DNA of 64,000 bases from Carya illinoinensis (lineage: Eukaryota; Streptophyta; Magnoliopsida; Fagales; Juglandaceae), in contig NC_056752.1 in assembly GCF_018687715.1 (NCBI RefSeq), forward strand, positions 50,004,653 through 50,068,652, written 5' to 3'. The position numbers and the translations under genes were made by a program. Positions 1 through 14,074 of the stretch are shown here, piece after piece; the first letter of the stretch is position 1, and each line of letters starts with the position of its first letter. Below the pieces are notes generated by a model. That model made no database searches, was not told the origin of the DNA, and saw only the letters and a program-made list of their open reading frames with translations.

Positions 1-593
1 AAATAAAATCCTGAATTAGAGGTAATATCGTCCAAATAATAAGCACAAACATTTGTGTTTCACTAAAAGTAAATCATTGCAACAGCAGCATATGCTCTTA
101 GAAGATTTTGAAGCTCCTTTTAATGACCCCCTATTGAGATATCTACAGTATATGGTTTTGAGTTTTGCTACATACAAGCAAAGTCGCGTACTAATCTCCA
201 TACCAATACTGATTCCTTCATACTTAAAATTTAAATTAGCACTGTTTTCAATAAAATCTACTTTTTGACCAATCACAATAGATTGGTGCACATATTAGTT
301 CACAATTATGCTTGCAACTAGATTTTTCCTATGGTTTTTTGTTTATATCAATTTGATACACATGCAACAGGTACAAGTGACCAGTTCGTAGACATGTATG
401 AGTCAAATTACCAACTCGACTAAAAATATATTGCTGATAATCCAATATCATAAATTCCCAATTTCATCATACGTCAGTTGTGTACTGAAATTGAAGGAAT
501 CAAGGGTTAATCACAACTAATAGGCTCAGCAACACAAAATAAAAAGGGGTGAAACTACCAAAGACAGCATGAGATTACAGCAGAGATAATAAC
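1..593. other. Intron of the RHD3-like gene with one MITE
   Basis: No coding signal. This lies downstream of the donor at 593-592 of the RHD3-like exon and continues beyond the window. It contains a copy of the 167-bp dispersed MITE family at about 163-327. Short open frames on both strands here match no family. Confidence 0.6.
163..327. mobile_element. Family B MITE, copy 1
   Basis: About 165 bp, bounded by imperfect inverted ends: one begins TTTTGCTACATACAAGCA and the other is its complement near GCTTGCAACTAGATTTTTCC. Copies of matching length and sequence occur near 7475, 12191 and 56691. Confidence 0.65.
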
Positions 594-3500
594 CTGAAGC
601 AATTTTTCTTCAAGCTGCTGCCGCTTCGCAGATCTGACACCTTCATCAAAATATGTAGCTTCCGCATCATACCTGCATGAAAAGAATAAAGTACTAAATA
701 CTGGAAAGAAAATCATATTTAACAATATTTATACACAGAGACATGAGAAGAATAGGGAACGAAAAGATGATTTCAAGTAAAATTTTCCAAACTTCAGCTT
801 ATAACTCGAAGATGCATGAAAAGATGTAAATCCAAATGGTGTTAGGTATGCTAACTAACCAAGACAAGAAATTCAACATAGCCTGGCCAAATAAACTCTG
901 GGCCAGCTACTGATCGTCATCAACTAATCAGAATCTTCAACATGTGTTCTTTTCCATCATTCGATCCCATCTAAAATTATGCTTTTGTCAACTCCCTAAT
1001 TAACATTTTTGTTATAAGAATTTATTAATGTCAATAGGCGTAGCCAAGTATACTGGATGTATACAAGAGAAAACACCTAGTTGGGCCCTCCCTAATTAAC
1101 ATATCCTTTTTCATACTCCTAACTAAGTTATTCTAACCTTCCTCTGCCACTTTTCACTCCCTCAACTTAAATAAAACCCCCTTTCTTGTTGGTACATTAA
1201 TTAGTCTCCTTCGCACGACCAAACAACACTACCTATCCACAGCCACCACCATCAATACACCTTTTTCAATATGTTGCTATCTTTTCTTTTCAAAAAAAGT
1301 AGTTATCTATATTGGTTAAACTTGAAAATCTATCATCAATCTACCTGAGTACATGATCCAAAAAAAAAATCCTTCTTTATCACATGCGGTGCTCACTGAA
1401 GTATGCTAATTTGCTGGTTTTTCTTCTCTCCTCTTTTTTTTTTTTTTGGGGGGGGGGGGGGGGGGTTGTGCATGTTCCCTTTTTGAATGACCAATATTTT
1501 TCTCTCCTAAGGCGACCCCTTCGCATGCGCTGCTAGGCATGGTGAACAAAAATTAGAAAACACATTAACATACAACTAATATATCCAGATCTGCCAGGCA
1601 GCTAACAAAAAGCATTTTTTATCAAACAACTTAATTAATCCTTGGAGTGCTAAACCACCAAAAAAGGTCCATGAAATACACTTACTCTGACAGAAAAGCA
1701 TAAAAAATTGAAGTCAGCTTTTTCCCAAAGCCAGGAACAGGACCAGACTGCACAGCCTCTTCCAAGTGACACCAGTCCTGTGGTCATTTAAAGCAATTTG
1801 GATGTTGGAAGTTCATCATAGTGACCATAATTGAAGAAGCGAAGTAACCAAAACTGTAAATAAAAGCACTTGAATATGGAATGCATGTACCTCATTTGCA
1901 ATAAAAGAGGAATACTTTTCATGAGCGATTTCTTCACAGCGTACAGTAGCCACCATAACCTAAAAGTGGATGGATCTTGCATGACATAACCAAAATAATA
2001 TGCATATACCACGAATGGCCTCTGTTGCACAAGTATTACCTTGTGAGCAGGAAGGTCGAGGTCCTTGTTCTCCTTAATAACTTTCCAAATTTGCTGTGCA
2101 CTAAAAGAAAACCCCGAAGCAGGAACTACACCCCTTCGATCTCCCGCAAGCCCACCAGGAGCAATGGAATGAAAAAATCGTTGCCTTAAGCTAGCAACCT
2201 ATATTTATAACAAGTCTATAAGCAAAATACACAACACAATCATCTGGCCAAAAGTTAGCTCAATGCTCCTGACAGAGACGCAAATTATTGTAGGCAAAGA
2301 ACTGACACATGCAAGCGCACATGCATGCACACATATATGTGTATTCAATAACAGAACACTCAGACAAATTTATAAATATAATTACTTGAATTCAACAACG
2401 AAAAAACAGAATTATATCATAGCAGCGAAGCGCCGAATAAGAGACACCTAATGCAGAGATGCATACCTGCTCTTTAAATTGCTCTTCTTTTTCTTCATAA
2501 CTAGAAAGAGCAACAACTTCAACCTGAAAATTCAATCTTTGTAAATATAAATCCATGATAATTATTCCTTCTTTCAACAACTTCAACCCAACAACCATTA
2601 ATAATATAAAACAGATATGTATGAGAATTATTCCACACATAAGAAGCACATGTATAAGCTAGAACATGAGGTCTTACATTAAAAAATTCACTTAGTGGAG
2701 TTTCCTTGTGCACATGAGGCTTAGGAACAGAGTCCCATATCTGCAGTCAAAGAGTATTATAACAACAAGAAGAAGTCTAACAATATCTTTAAAAAATATA
2801 TCAAAGATCAACAAATTAAGGAAGCATGTACAAATCTCTTACCTTCTGAACATCTTCTCTTAGAACAGGTTCTAAATTTTCCAGCGGTGTCTATAAACAA
2901 ACAATGTTAAACACAATTCAAAGCTCAGCTCAACTCAACAAAGAATCCTTGAACCAATTACCCACAGGAATGACAAACTAAAACATGAACGATAGATAAA
3001 GAAAGAGAGCTCTCTTTCCCGTATGCTAGGGCTCGTGTGTACTCTTTTGATTGAATGAATTTGTTTATCAGTCGAAAAAGTAAATAAAGAGAGCTCTCCC
3101 TCAAGGATCAGAATAAATTGCACTAGAAGAGAGGAACACACCCTTGTTTTATCCCGTATTACAAACATTAAAGTTGTTTTACGTGGACTGAACAATCGCA
3201 TCATGACCTGAAAGCAGATACCAACATAAAGTCGAATGAATGAAACTTCCAGATTCTGAATGACTGCTGATATATTGCGGGTGGATAGTGATACCTGGAA
3301 TACAGTCTTCAGAAGAGGCTTATTTGCAGCTTGCTCACGACCAATATCATGACACCACCTGCAGAAAGGGCCTCAGAAAGATCAATTTTATAAACTACTT
3401 GGGCATTTTACTAGTTCTGCACCAGAATAACTCACATGTTTATAAGCACAATATCTGAAACAGCAAGAGCAAAAAGGGCACTCTGTTTCTCGAATGCAGT

Positions 3501-5540
3501 ATCATCCTAAAAACAAAAGATAAAAATATTAAAAATATGCGGCAAGTTATTGCTATCCATATCTCTTCCTTTCAGAGGTTTACATTTTTCTTAACGTCAA
3601 CAGAAACATAAGTATTCATTCACTTATTTTCCAATTCAAACTGAATGATTCCAACATCTAAAACAAATGTATTCATACATATAAGCAATTAAAAAAAGAA
3701 CTGGAAAAGGAAATAGGAAGCATGCTACAACAGCAACAATTGGAAATGGATAAAGTTACTCAGAAAATCTGGGACAAAAAGCACCTCTCCACGTTCTCTT
3801 CCATCTGTACCCTCCAAATCCATAACAAGAGTGCAAGGCTCAATACCAGCACATCTTGCCAACCAAATACCTTTAGTTGTTTGGGACCTAAAAAAGCAGC
3901 AGATCCAATCAGTCCAATATCTATGATCAGAATACAAAGTAACCTAATATTAAGAGAATTGTGATAACATACCTTCCTCTAAAGGCATCCATCTCCCTGA
4001 AGTTGGTACCAAACAAATGATTTAGGAGAGTGCTCTTCCCTGTTCAGATCATGGAAAAAATATGTGAAACACTTAATTTTCCATTTTAAGATTGATGTAG
4101 GCTGCAATTGACAGTTGCAATGTCCCAGTAAAAATAAAATAAATTAAACCAAATTCAGTAACAACTCAGCTATATCAGTTAAGGAGAAATGTAATATTTA
4201 ATTTCAGTATGATAGCCATGGCTCACATTGCGCAATCCACTTCCAACTTATTAAGCTTCATTCATAACGCAAAAAGTCTTATCTAAAAAACTGCTTCACC
4301 TTTATTCACAAGAACAAACTTGTTGCATCTCAAATTGAAAAGATAAATTTTATTGCAAGTAAATCCTTCCCAAAAAAAGCAAGACTCATAAAGATAAAAC
4401 TAAAAATCAAAAAGCCTATGGAGAGAAAATAATGCATACCGCTGCTTTGTGGGCCCATGATTGAGACTACGGCATATGATAGTCCACATTCGCCTAATCT
4501 CACCTCCGTGATAAATTTGGCAATTCCAGTGACATTGAATGCACCATCCCCATCAATAAGTTGGGTTGAGCAAGAGCCATCACTCTTTTCTGTATATCAG
4601 TGACAAAAGTAAAAAGGTAAAGGCTTGTTAAGCTTCAAATTTATCATATAATCGATTTAGCAGGAAACCAACTAAACGCATAAAACCTTTCCATTATCAT
4701 CACAAGCATTGCTGTGAAATGAAATCTAAGAAGACTGAGCTGGCACAACAATCCTCCCTTATTTACAACAATCCAAAAAGATCTTTTCTAATTCCAAAAG
4801 TGCAGCCACATTGATCTAAACAACCTTATTGTACAAACCATCTATAAGTACATCATTTCCTTCCTAGAATAGGAAAGTTAAGAGTGACTATCCACTCGGC
4901 CTTAAACCATTGTTATCTTCTGCCACCAACTAAATAAACAAGGCAATAACAGTCACTATATTTGGCACTTGACACCGCATTGGGTTGCTGAGAAAACTGA
5001 GAAAAAACCCAGAAACCAGAATAAATACAAAATTTCTGCGTGTACTTTGGTTCCTTACTAAGCAAAACAAATCATTACTAGGCAACAGCCTTTCAATACC
5101 GTAATTTGTAGTAACACGGCCTGAGAGGCAACAAAATTTAAAATTCACAAGCCCGGTTTATTATCATTTCGTTTCCTACATTTTCTCAGCGACGGAACAA
5201 ATTAAAAAGAAAGAATCTATTCGCGATCCACAAGCAAAGAGTCATATAGATCAAAACCTTAAACCTAAATAAAACTGGCCCAAAATCAATATCATAAAGA
5301 ATAAACATATAAGACCCATTAAATGAACGGGATTCTTAACATCAATCAAAATTAAACCCCCAGACAAAATTCGACAAGCCCAAAACGCAGAGGTACTGTA
5401 ACTTCCGTTTTCCGTTACATTTGAAAAACAACATTGAAATCAATCAGATGCATAGAAAACGCAGAATTAATTGAAAACTAGTCATAATTACGGGATTGTA
5501 GTATAAATTTGATGGATCATAGAGTCAGAAGTTTACCCAT
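594..5540 (-). CDS. RHD3: RHD3/Sey1-family (atlastin-like) ER-shaping GTPase, 3' end outside window
   Basis: Dynamin-like GTPase of the plant ROOT HAIR DEFECTIVE 3 family, which fuses and shapes tubular endoplasmic reticulum. Fourteen coding exons on the minus strand: 5537-5540, 4440-4589, 3973-4039, 3785-3887, 3436-3506, 3295-3358, 3142-3207, 2843-2890, 2678-2740, 2467-2523, 2040-2198, 1891-1959, 1686-1777, 594-672. They join in frame to about 364 residues, against roughly 800-870 in the family, so the rest of the helical domain and the membrane anchor lie left of base 1. Seen: P-loop GPQSSGKS at residues 47-54, switch motif DLEGTDG at 97-103, and the atlastin-type RD guanine-specificity pair at 171-172 (RDKT). 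The first coding exon is only ATG plus one base, so the start depends on the splice at 5536. Family assignment is secure. Which paralogue (RHD3 or an RHD3-like copy) is not certain. Confidence 0.9.
1434..1465 (+). repeat. T14-G18 homopolymer tract
   Basis: Fourteen T followed by eighteen G inside the last visible RHD3-like intron. A T13-G20 tract of the same form sits at 14040-14072. Confidence 0.9.
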
Positions 5541-6845
5541 GTCGAGAGATTGAGTTTGCCTTGGATTGCTCAATCTGGGAAATGGGCTCTGGGGAAATGC
5601 GCGAGACGGAGATCGATTTGGCTCGGAGAAAGAGGGAGAAAGTAATTAATAGGGAACAAAGAGGAATTGAATAGGGGAATTGATACCTTTTTGCTCTTAA
5701 AAATGGCAGGCTCGACAGTGGACTCTCTTGGTACAAATTGTTAAATGAAAAAGGAAAAATGCTTCTCGCCCTTCATTACCCTTTAAGGTTCCTAAAATCT
5801 TTTTCCCTCTCTTCTTTCCCTATTAATAATTTATGGGTAGTGCCATGTGGTTACAATGTCACGAATAAAATTTATTTTATCATATTTTTAAAATTTTAAA
5901 TTTTATAATCTCTAATATATTAATAGCTAACACGTCATATATATTATTATGTAAATAAAATTTGTAAATATAAATAATATTTTCTATAATTTAATACAAT
6001 ATATGACATTATCAGTCTATCTTTATTTTTTTATCAACCTTATTTTTTTAAGAAAATCAAATATTAATGAATAATTACACATTAATACACGAAAATACAA
6101 GTGAGTATTTGTACATTTTTATAAAATAAAAAAATTAATAATTAACTGTTAAAGCATTTATCCAAAATTAAGTTGGTTTTTTGACTTTTGTCTACTGATA
6201 TTGGATCATTATGATTCTTATAAAACTTTAATAGATAGATTTTTTTATCAAATAAATTTTGTTCAGATCGACATTTACCACTTCCATTAATATAATTGAA
6301 AAAGGAAAATGGTAGTATATTTATCAGATATGTCCATCGAATATATCTATTTATATTTTTTTCTTAATAGTTAAGGAAGTGATTATTAATAATTTTTTAT
6401 TTTTTTATTTTTTTCTTAATAGTTAATAATGTTTAAAAAATAAATTAAAAAATTCACTCGTACTAAAGTACACATTTGGTAAACACATTTAATAGTCACT
6501 CTAGCATTATTAAGTTGAAAACTACCACTCATTTTCTTAATATTGATCATATTTGAAAAAAATAATAATATTAGATATAGTTGTAAAGTGCACAAAGTTC
6601 ATACAATCATTTTAAAAAAATAATATATATTATTAAGAAATTAATTCTTTTTTATGTAAGTCTCATATTTATTTATTTTTAAATAAATTATGTGATATTT
6701 ATATATTTTACAATTATAAATATCATTTCTCAGTAAGTTAGATCAAGTCGTATAATACTACTTTATTGATGCACTTCAATAGAATCAGGTGTAATCCTAA
6801 TTTTATTTTTCAAATAAAAAAATTCAAAAAACAAATTACCTAAAA
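5541..6845. other. RHD3-like leader and promoter, then AT-rich spacer
   Basis: The first 200 bp upstream of the RHD3-like start should hold its untranslated leader and promoter on the minus strand; no confident TATA box was assigned. From about 5800 the sequence becomes very AT-rich. It includes a family C MITE-like segment at about 6590-6725. No gene is seen. Confidence 0.5.
6590..6725. repeat. Family C AT-rich dispersed repeat, copy 1
   Basis: Shares the core pattern TCTCATATTTATTTATTTTT, followed by an AT-rich stretch ending near TTTACAATTATAAATATC, with 55970-56090. Related, more diverged segments lie at about 24090-24235 and 46000-46145. Ends are not precisely defined. Confidence 0.45.
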
Positions 6846-7034
6846 TTAGGTTGGGTTTGGCTATTAAAAATTTACATTTAAAATTTAAAATTTTTATTTT
6901 ATCATTATAATTTTTTAAAATTTTTATATAAAATATAATAAATAATTTAATTTTTTTAAATTATAAAACAATAACAATATTAAAATATTTCAAAATCCTC
7001 GTCTCTATATCCTTCCTTCCCTAACCGAACCTAA
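6846..7034. mobile_element. Family A MITE, copy 1
   Basis: AT-rich segment between TTAGGTTGGGTTTGGCTA and the inverted end CCCTAACCGAACCTAAAG. The interior has the shared core TATAAAATATAATAAATAATTT. The same layout recurs at about 11553, 18120, 33536 and 57967. Confidence 0.6.
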
Positions 7035-7474
7035 AGGAAAAGCAAGAGCATAAATCCGAGGGTAGGTGAGCTAATGGAGAAATGGGTCTACACCGACTCT
7101 GGTGGGACGCAATGACCGGCCATGAATCATTTTGGAAGATAAAGGGGCTACATTATCATTAATGGTGAGGCGGATCCACGCGTGAATCCCACTTTACTGT
7201 GCCTAAAGACCAACATTCCATTGTATCAACAAATTGGCTAGTTTTTTCTTTTTTTTTTAAATATAAATTTATAAATAAATATTTTAACCATAAAAATAAA
7301 TTTACTAGTTTGATTTAATACGTCAATGTATAGATTTTTTTTATTAAAAAATAAATATAATAAAAAATTATATCATTTTATAAATTTACTCTTATAACTT
7401 TTTTTTTAATATATAGTAGTAGTACTTTGCAATTTTATATAGTAAGTTTACTTCTCTTAAGTTTTTTTATCAAG

Positions 7475-7642
7475 AAAAAATATAGTTGCAAGTACAATTG
7501 TGCACTAATCTTTACACCAATATGATATAATTAGTCAAAAATTAGATTTTATTGAAAATAATGTTAATTTAAATTTTAAGTATGAATGAATCAATATTGG
7601 TACACAGATTAGTACGCGACCGTGTTTGTATATAGCAAAACT
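7475..7642. mobile_element. Family B MITE, copy 2
   Basis: About 168 bp with imperfect inverted ends: AAAATATAGTTGCAAGTACA on the left and GTTTGTATATAGCAAAACT on the right. Same length and order of motifs as the copies at 163, 12191 and 56691. Confidence 0.7.
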
Positions 7643-10600
7643 CTTTTATCAACATCATTCAACTTACAAATTTTTTTAATTTTAAATCTTTAACTTTTTT
7701 ATCTAATTATTTCATAATCATTATAACTTTTTTCAAACTTTTAAACCCAACTATAAAAAACAATATTACATTTTCAAATTTTAAAACAAAAATAATAAAA
7801 TAATATTATATACAGTTTTAAGATACGTAAATCTCACTCTTTTTAAAAAAAAAATAGAATTTACTATTAAAAAAGTAGAATACCAACACTCATTATTGCA
7901 CACTATCAGTATTAAAAAATTGACACACTCGACCGATTAATTGATAGGTTAGTGGTCTAATAAAGTAAGGATATTCGATTTTTAGCCCAATCTCGAAGTA
8001 AGTTTTTCACTATGAACCGATTGGATTTAATATATAGATTTTTTAGTTATCATTTTGTAAGTAATTATATAAGTTTCTTATAATTAATTATAAATAATTA
8101 TGTAATTTTCTTATAACCTAATTATTTATTATTAGATTATATAAAATATTAAAGGTTATAGATTTTAAGACAAAGTATTAACTATTAACTATTGATCACA
8201 CACGTATTATTAATATTATTAAGTTATGATACTCAACTAAAATACTTAATTATTAAGTATATACTTAGTTAGATGACTTGAATTAAAACATTCACTTGGC
8301 TATTTTATATAATTTGTTGTAAAAAAAACTTGAAAACAAATGGAGCCAGACCTAATCGAATCGGTTCAGTCTGGACTTTTGGTGGACTGAAATAGGTCCA
8401 TTTCCAAATTCTCATCTAAATCTGGTTGAATCGGACCAATTATAACCTTAATTAAGATATATATTTGACTTAAAAGAGTGAATTCACGTTAAAGTAGAAT
8501 AATTACAACAAGAGAACCCAAGATGTAACTGCAAAAATAAATTATTTGTAAAGATTCGTATAATTTTTAGATAAATAATTAAATTTTTAATAATAGGTAT
8601 TAAAACAAGAACCCTGTAAGTGAGTAAATTAGTGAACGATTGTGGATGTTCACTTCCTATTTATTTATGAGTACTATTATTTTAAAGTCTATATGCAATA
8701 CATATTATTTATGTGGTATAAATTAACTTAAAAAAATAAATTTTAAAATTTGAATCTTAAGCACAGATTGGATAATAGAATAACTATTTATCTATTATCA
8801 TAATCAATTGATGAGATATATAATTTAAATATTAAATTTTTTTAAAAAGGAAATTGTCATCTTTTATTTATCAGAAAAACTTATATCTATGACCAAATAT
8901 ATTTTGAGATATTCTCGTATCAAACATGATATTATAAATCAAAATAATGCATTTAAAGTTTTACCAGTACACTATTTCATCTCGTGACTTATCTAATTTT
9001 CACTATTACTAATATTTTTTACAGATAAACTCAAAGAGACAACACTTTTTACATAAACAGAAACTCAACCTTACCTTTCATAAAAAAGAAAATAATCAAT
9101 CTCTACAATCAAATGTTTGAGAGACGAATTTATTTTTTTAATTAATAATAAGGAAAACAATAAGATAGATACGAAAAAATGCATATTATAGTTTGGACCA
9201 ACTCTGGTAGATTTCAGAATATGTGACGGCTCGTGAAGGTAACACATTTGTCTATTTTTAGCCACAAGTGTCAGATTTGAAAGGTCTAGTGATGGTGAGT
9301 CAAGTGATCTTATGCATGTTTGAAAAGGGCTGTTGGAATGGGTGGTGTGTGAGGACCACATACAGATGTGGGTGGCATGTGAGAACTATGCACGCTGATT
9401 TTCATAAAACTGCAACTTTTCTCTGAATTATTTTTTATCTGTAAATTTATTTGTGTCACGCATGTCTCTTGAGAGTTATTGAAAATATGTTGATTTATCT
9501 TTTTCAAATTTAAAGAAAGAAAAATAAAATCAAGTAAAATAAATATTGATAAATAATATGGTTGAATGGAAGAAAGAGAGAGGAAAGGAAGGAGGATGAG
9601 TCAAGCAAAAACTAGGAGACTGTTTGGGATTGCACTGGGAAGTCTAAAAAGTGCGATAAAACAGTTTAAAGTGTTTAAATGACAAAATTTGTCTACTTGG
9701 TAGTTTTACATCAAAATACTTCTAAATAAATAAATAAATAATAAATTACTACGTTTCAACAAAAGCATCAAAGTGATGCTTTTTATCAGAAGTACTTCAT
9801 AAAAAGTAGTCTCTATTTTACCGTGTTATGTATATTACAAAATGATCATCATCATTTTAACACAATGAGAACTTTGTCCATCTATATTTTTCATCATTCT
9901 TGTATAATCTACTCAAAGACTTTGCCCATCAATATTTTTCATTTTTTTCCTATCACTTATGCATCATTGAAAAGATTTTCTTTTTTATTATAATTATTGA
10001 AAAATCTATTAGACTATTTTTGTTATTATTTTATTATAATATTTGATTTTTATCAAGTATATCCCCTTTTATGTAATATTTATCTCAAAAAGTACTTTTT
10101 TAATTTATTTTCAAACAAATATAATATGTTTGAAAGTGTTTTAAACATATAGATTCTAAACAATAAATAAATTTTTAATAGTAAAACTTGTTACATTAAA
10201 CTCTAAGTTATAAGTATTAAGTTAAAAATAATATTTTTCACTACATTTTCAAATATGTACTAGATCTGGACTATTTTTTAACTAGAGATGGAAGGAAGCA
10301 AATATTAACTATTTAAATGACAATTACTTGAATTCAAAATTAAGAACGATTAAAAAAAAAAAAAAACAGTCCCTCTCTAGGCAGGTTTGTCCTACAAAGG
10401 CAGTTTATCGGACACCAATAAATGGATGACACTTTAGCATTACACAAAGATGAAGCCTAAATCTGGTTGCACCATAGCAATAGCATTTGGGTCAATTATT
10501 GAGTGGAAAATGCTAAATCTCCCGTTGGAAGCTACTGTTCCCAGGTTTTTTTTTTTTTTTAGTGATTAAGTAAAAATTATTTAATATTATTATGAATTTT

Positions 10601-11552
10601 TTATATTTTTTTAAATATTTAAAAATATTAAAAAAATGATGTGAAGAAAAAAACACAAAAATAGAAAAAAAATTTTGGCCTAGTGGGAGCCCAACTCTGG
10701 CCGTAGCACTATCCTTACTGAAATCCCAATTCAAGAGAAAAGTTCCCTCTCAACAAAAGCCCTGGACAGAAAATACTTGCCCCTGCTACACCCCACCGTA
10801 GCCTTTGACCAACGCCACACGCCACACGCTGTATACCGGTGGAGGAGATTCAGAGTGGACAGGCGCACCCTTCCGATCTTCCGTCCTACACGATAGCACA
10901 AACTAGTAGAAATCCAGTTTCATCCCACTGGCAGCTGATTCGTCACTGCCCATTCCTCCTTCCAATCGCCACCATACACAACACTGCCCATTCATCAAGC
11001 ACAATCATAATCTAGAATGGTCGACATATATGTTTTTTTTTTGCAATAATCATGTTTTCTCTATTTTTTTTATAAGTCTCTTAGCAAATGGCTAGTTCTA
11101 TGGTAAGAAATGAAACTCCAACCAACCCCCTTCACTTTGCGTTTTAATTTTTCTCTATGCAGTACCGAAAAAGTTATGTTTTGTTCAAGCCATACTCACA
11201 GTCATATTATTGATTTTCTTTCTTTACTTGAAGTTTTGTTAGTCCAATCCTATATGAATTATCGTGATGAGATTTTGGAACATCATATCATCATTGGTTC
11301 GATAATTTTATGTCGGAAATTGTAATGTTATCTTGTTGTTACGTGGAACTTAATGGTTTTGAAACATACTGTTCTGGTTGATTTCCCATTGGACATCCTT
11401 ATAAATAACAATGCTGAACCTCTGTAGTATATGTCTATGCAAATAATTCACTCTTTACATTAAAATTGTTTTTTTTAATAAGTCTGTTTTATTTTTTCTT
11501 AGAAGTGAAAGGTCTTGCCCTGACGTTGGGTTGAAAACTGTATACTTAAATT

Positions 11553-11775
11553 AAGGCCTAGTTTGGTTATATAAAATTAATCTTATTAATTTTATAAGAT
11601 TAATTTTATATAAAATTAAAATTATATAAATTTTTTTAACTCATCATTATAATTTTTAAAATTTTTATATAAAATATAATAAATAATTTAATTATTTTAT
11701 ATCTTAATATAAAATTAATATTAAAATATTATATTATAATAATATTTTATTTATTATTATTTAAAATATCTTTTT
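11553..11775. mobile_element. Family A MITE, copy 2
   Basis: Begins AAGGCCTAGTTTGGTTATAT and carries the family core ATATAAAATATAATAAATAA. The right end is unclear, near the poly-T at 11770. Confidence 0.5.
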
Positions 11776-12190
11776 TTGTCCTCTCTTATCTATTGGGTAC
11801 GAGAGAATCGCGCCCGGGGGATGGAGGCGGGAGGGGGATTTCTTCGGGGGTTCGGGAGGAAGAAAATGAGAGATAGAGAGAGAGAGGTTTCGACAGAAAA
11901 AGAAAAATGAGAAAGAGATGGGGGACGCTGGAGGAAGAGAGAATAGTTTCAGTGAGAGAGAGGGGGAACGCAGGAGTCCTTGGAGTCGGGGGTGGGGAAG
12001 AAGAACAGAGGTAAAAAAATGAGAAGAGAGGGAAAGCTAATTCGCTGACTGAGAGGAAAAATAATTCCTCTGAAATGTATCGCACGGGCTATCCCGTGTT
12101 TGGCATACGTGGCAGGTTCTGGTTGGACTATTAAATGAAGAATAACGGATTGGCCTGTGCGAAGGTTTTCTCAAAAAATAATTGATTGAA

Positions 12191-12357
12191 GTTTTGCTAT
12201 ATATAAGCATAGTTGTGTATTAATATGTATATTAATATTGATTTATTCATACTTAAGATTTAAATTAATATTATTTTTAATAAAATTTACTTTTTGATCA
12301 ATCACATCATATTAATATACAAATTAATGCACAATTGTGTTGCAACTATATTTTTCC
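12191..12357. mobile_element. Family B MITE, copy 3, just upstream of the TMN7-like gene
   Basis: About 167 bp from GTTTTGCTATATATAAGCAT to TGTTGCAACTATATTTTTCC, the same inverted ends as the other copies. It ends about 190 bp before the TMN7-like start codon, so it may lie in that promoter. Confidence 0.7.
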
Positions 12358-12548
12358 AATTAATAATCTATGGTGCGAGTCCTGTTGATTTTGTGCACTG
12401 ATTCTCCCTGGCCTGAAAGTCGAAACCAAACCCGCCGACTTAAACCGAAGGGAAGTAGCGGAAAACAGAACCTGTACGTACCAAAATCCATATTATCCCT
12501 AAAACCCAATCTCATTTTTCTCTCCAGAAGTGGAAGAAGGTGACGAGG

Positions 12549-14042
12549 ATGATGATGGGTGCTATCTACGGCCATAGAATGACGGTGACACTCTTCTTGG
12601 TTCTCCTCCTCGCCTCCTCAGCCCGCTCCTTCTACCTCCCTGGCGTCGCTCCTCGCGATTTCCAAACTGTACGGCTCCCAAATTCTAAATCTATCATTTC
12701 ACTTTTAGATGCTCCATTCTTTGACTTCCATTGATTATTTCTTTGCTTACTCCATAGTATTTTGTGGGTTTCTATGGTCTCCCTTTTTTTGTTGCACTGA
12801 GGGTTGTCTCTCCGTTGGGTAAAACAGTGTTGGATCGTGGGCCTTTTAAAAAAAAAAAAAAATTATTATTATATATATCTGGGATTCAGGATCTGGCTAC
12901 TGGTTGAAGTTGCTCGTGGTTTACTACGAATGTGCCAGATCGAGCTCGTGATTTGAGGATGAAGTTTCTTCTACTTGATTAGTTGTGGGTGGTTGATATA
13001 TTAGGTTCTACTTATCAATATATATATATATATATATATATTAGGTTCTTATGTTATTCAGATCTCTTAAATTAAGGTTAGTTTGATCTTTGGTCTTGTT
13101 TGGGTGGCGCTTAACGCCTTGTTTTATGGTTCTATTGTTGGAAATGTTTGAAATGCTAGAGAATTTGTTTGCAAGTTTTGTGAAAAACAAATTTGAGTCA
13201 AGGGACTGAATGAATACATAATAACGTCATTGCAAAGCAGGAACAGGTTGGCAAGTGGAAAGCATGAAAAGCTATCAAATGGGGCTTTGGTTTCTGTAAT
13301 TTGATTTGACAGTTTTGCCTATTCTTCAAAAATTTTATTGCTTAAACAACGGTATCTAAGTGCTGATTGCATATTGTGGAAATGATGAGACAGCATGGAA
13401 GGGTAATGCTAGTAGGACGAACTTTCATGTATGAGATTGGCATATATGCATGGTACACGACTGGAATTTACCTATATAATGTGTATGGCGGTTTCAACCA
13501 ACAAACCCAATATAGGATATTATGCAGGCAGTGGGAGTTTTCTGATAAGATTATTAGTTTAGTCCGCATTTACTTTTTTATTGATTTTGTTAAAAATAAA
13601 AATACCGATTTTGGAACTTGTCAATTTTTTTTTTAATCGATTTTGTTGTGTTTTACACGGCACTTAATCCATTCTGCTTCGGAAGATTTACAAAATTGTG
13701 ATGATGGAATGAGATTTTCAGCCTTTTCCTATCTCATTTCAATTCCATGGATAAGAAGTTTGAGCAAAAATTGACTTAAAACTTACATCTTCTTCGTCTT
13801 CTTCTTCTTCTCTCTTGCTCTCTCAGTTTTTATAACTAAAAGTTTTTAGCAAAAATGGCACAACCCAAGCATACAGGAGGAGTATACAAGAGTCACACCT
13901 ATCAATGTTCTTTTTCCTCTTATGAGGAACCATCCTTCTTTCTGGTGCCATGATGTGAATTTGATGAACATTTGCTCAGAAATACATGAATTGTTGAACT
14001 TAATATCAAATTAGTTGATGTACCCGAGAACGTAGTTTCTTT

Positions 14043-14074
<32 letters not shown>

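Larger units (their letters stand above)
7035..12190. other. AT-rich intergenic spacer between two divergent genes
   Basis: No credible gene found. It holds MITE copies (7475-7642, 11553-11775) and a segment at about 9612-10190 that begins GACTGTTTGGGATTGCAC and looks like another decayed MITE, without a convincing partner end. At 11865-12060 there is a strongly GA-rich stretch whose long minus-strand frame is compositional. The 71-codon plus-strand frame at 11110 has no recognisable homology. Confidence 0.5.

Noticed and set aside
11786..12085. 99-codon minus-strand Ser/Pro-rich frame
   Set aside because: Falls on a GA-rich stretch upstream of the TMN7-like gene. The composition explains the open frame.
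12540..12548. In-frame GTG upstream of the TMN7-like ATG as start
   Set aside because: GTG is not a normal nuclear plant start. The ATG at 12549 gives a proper signal peptide and family length.
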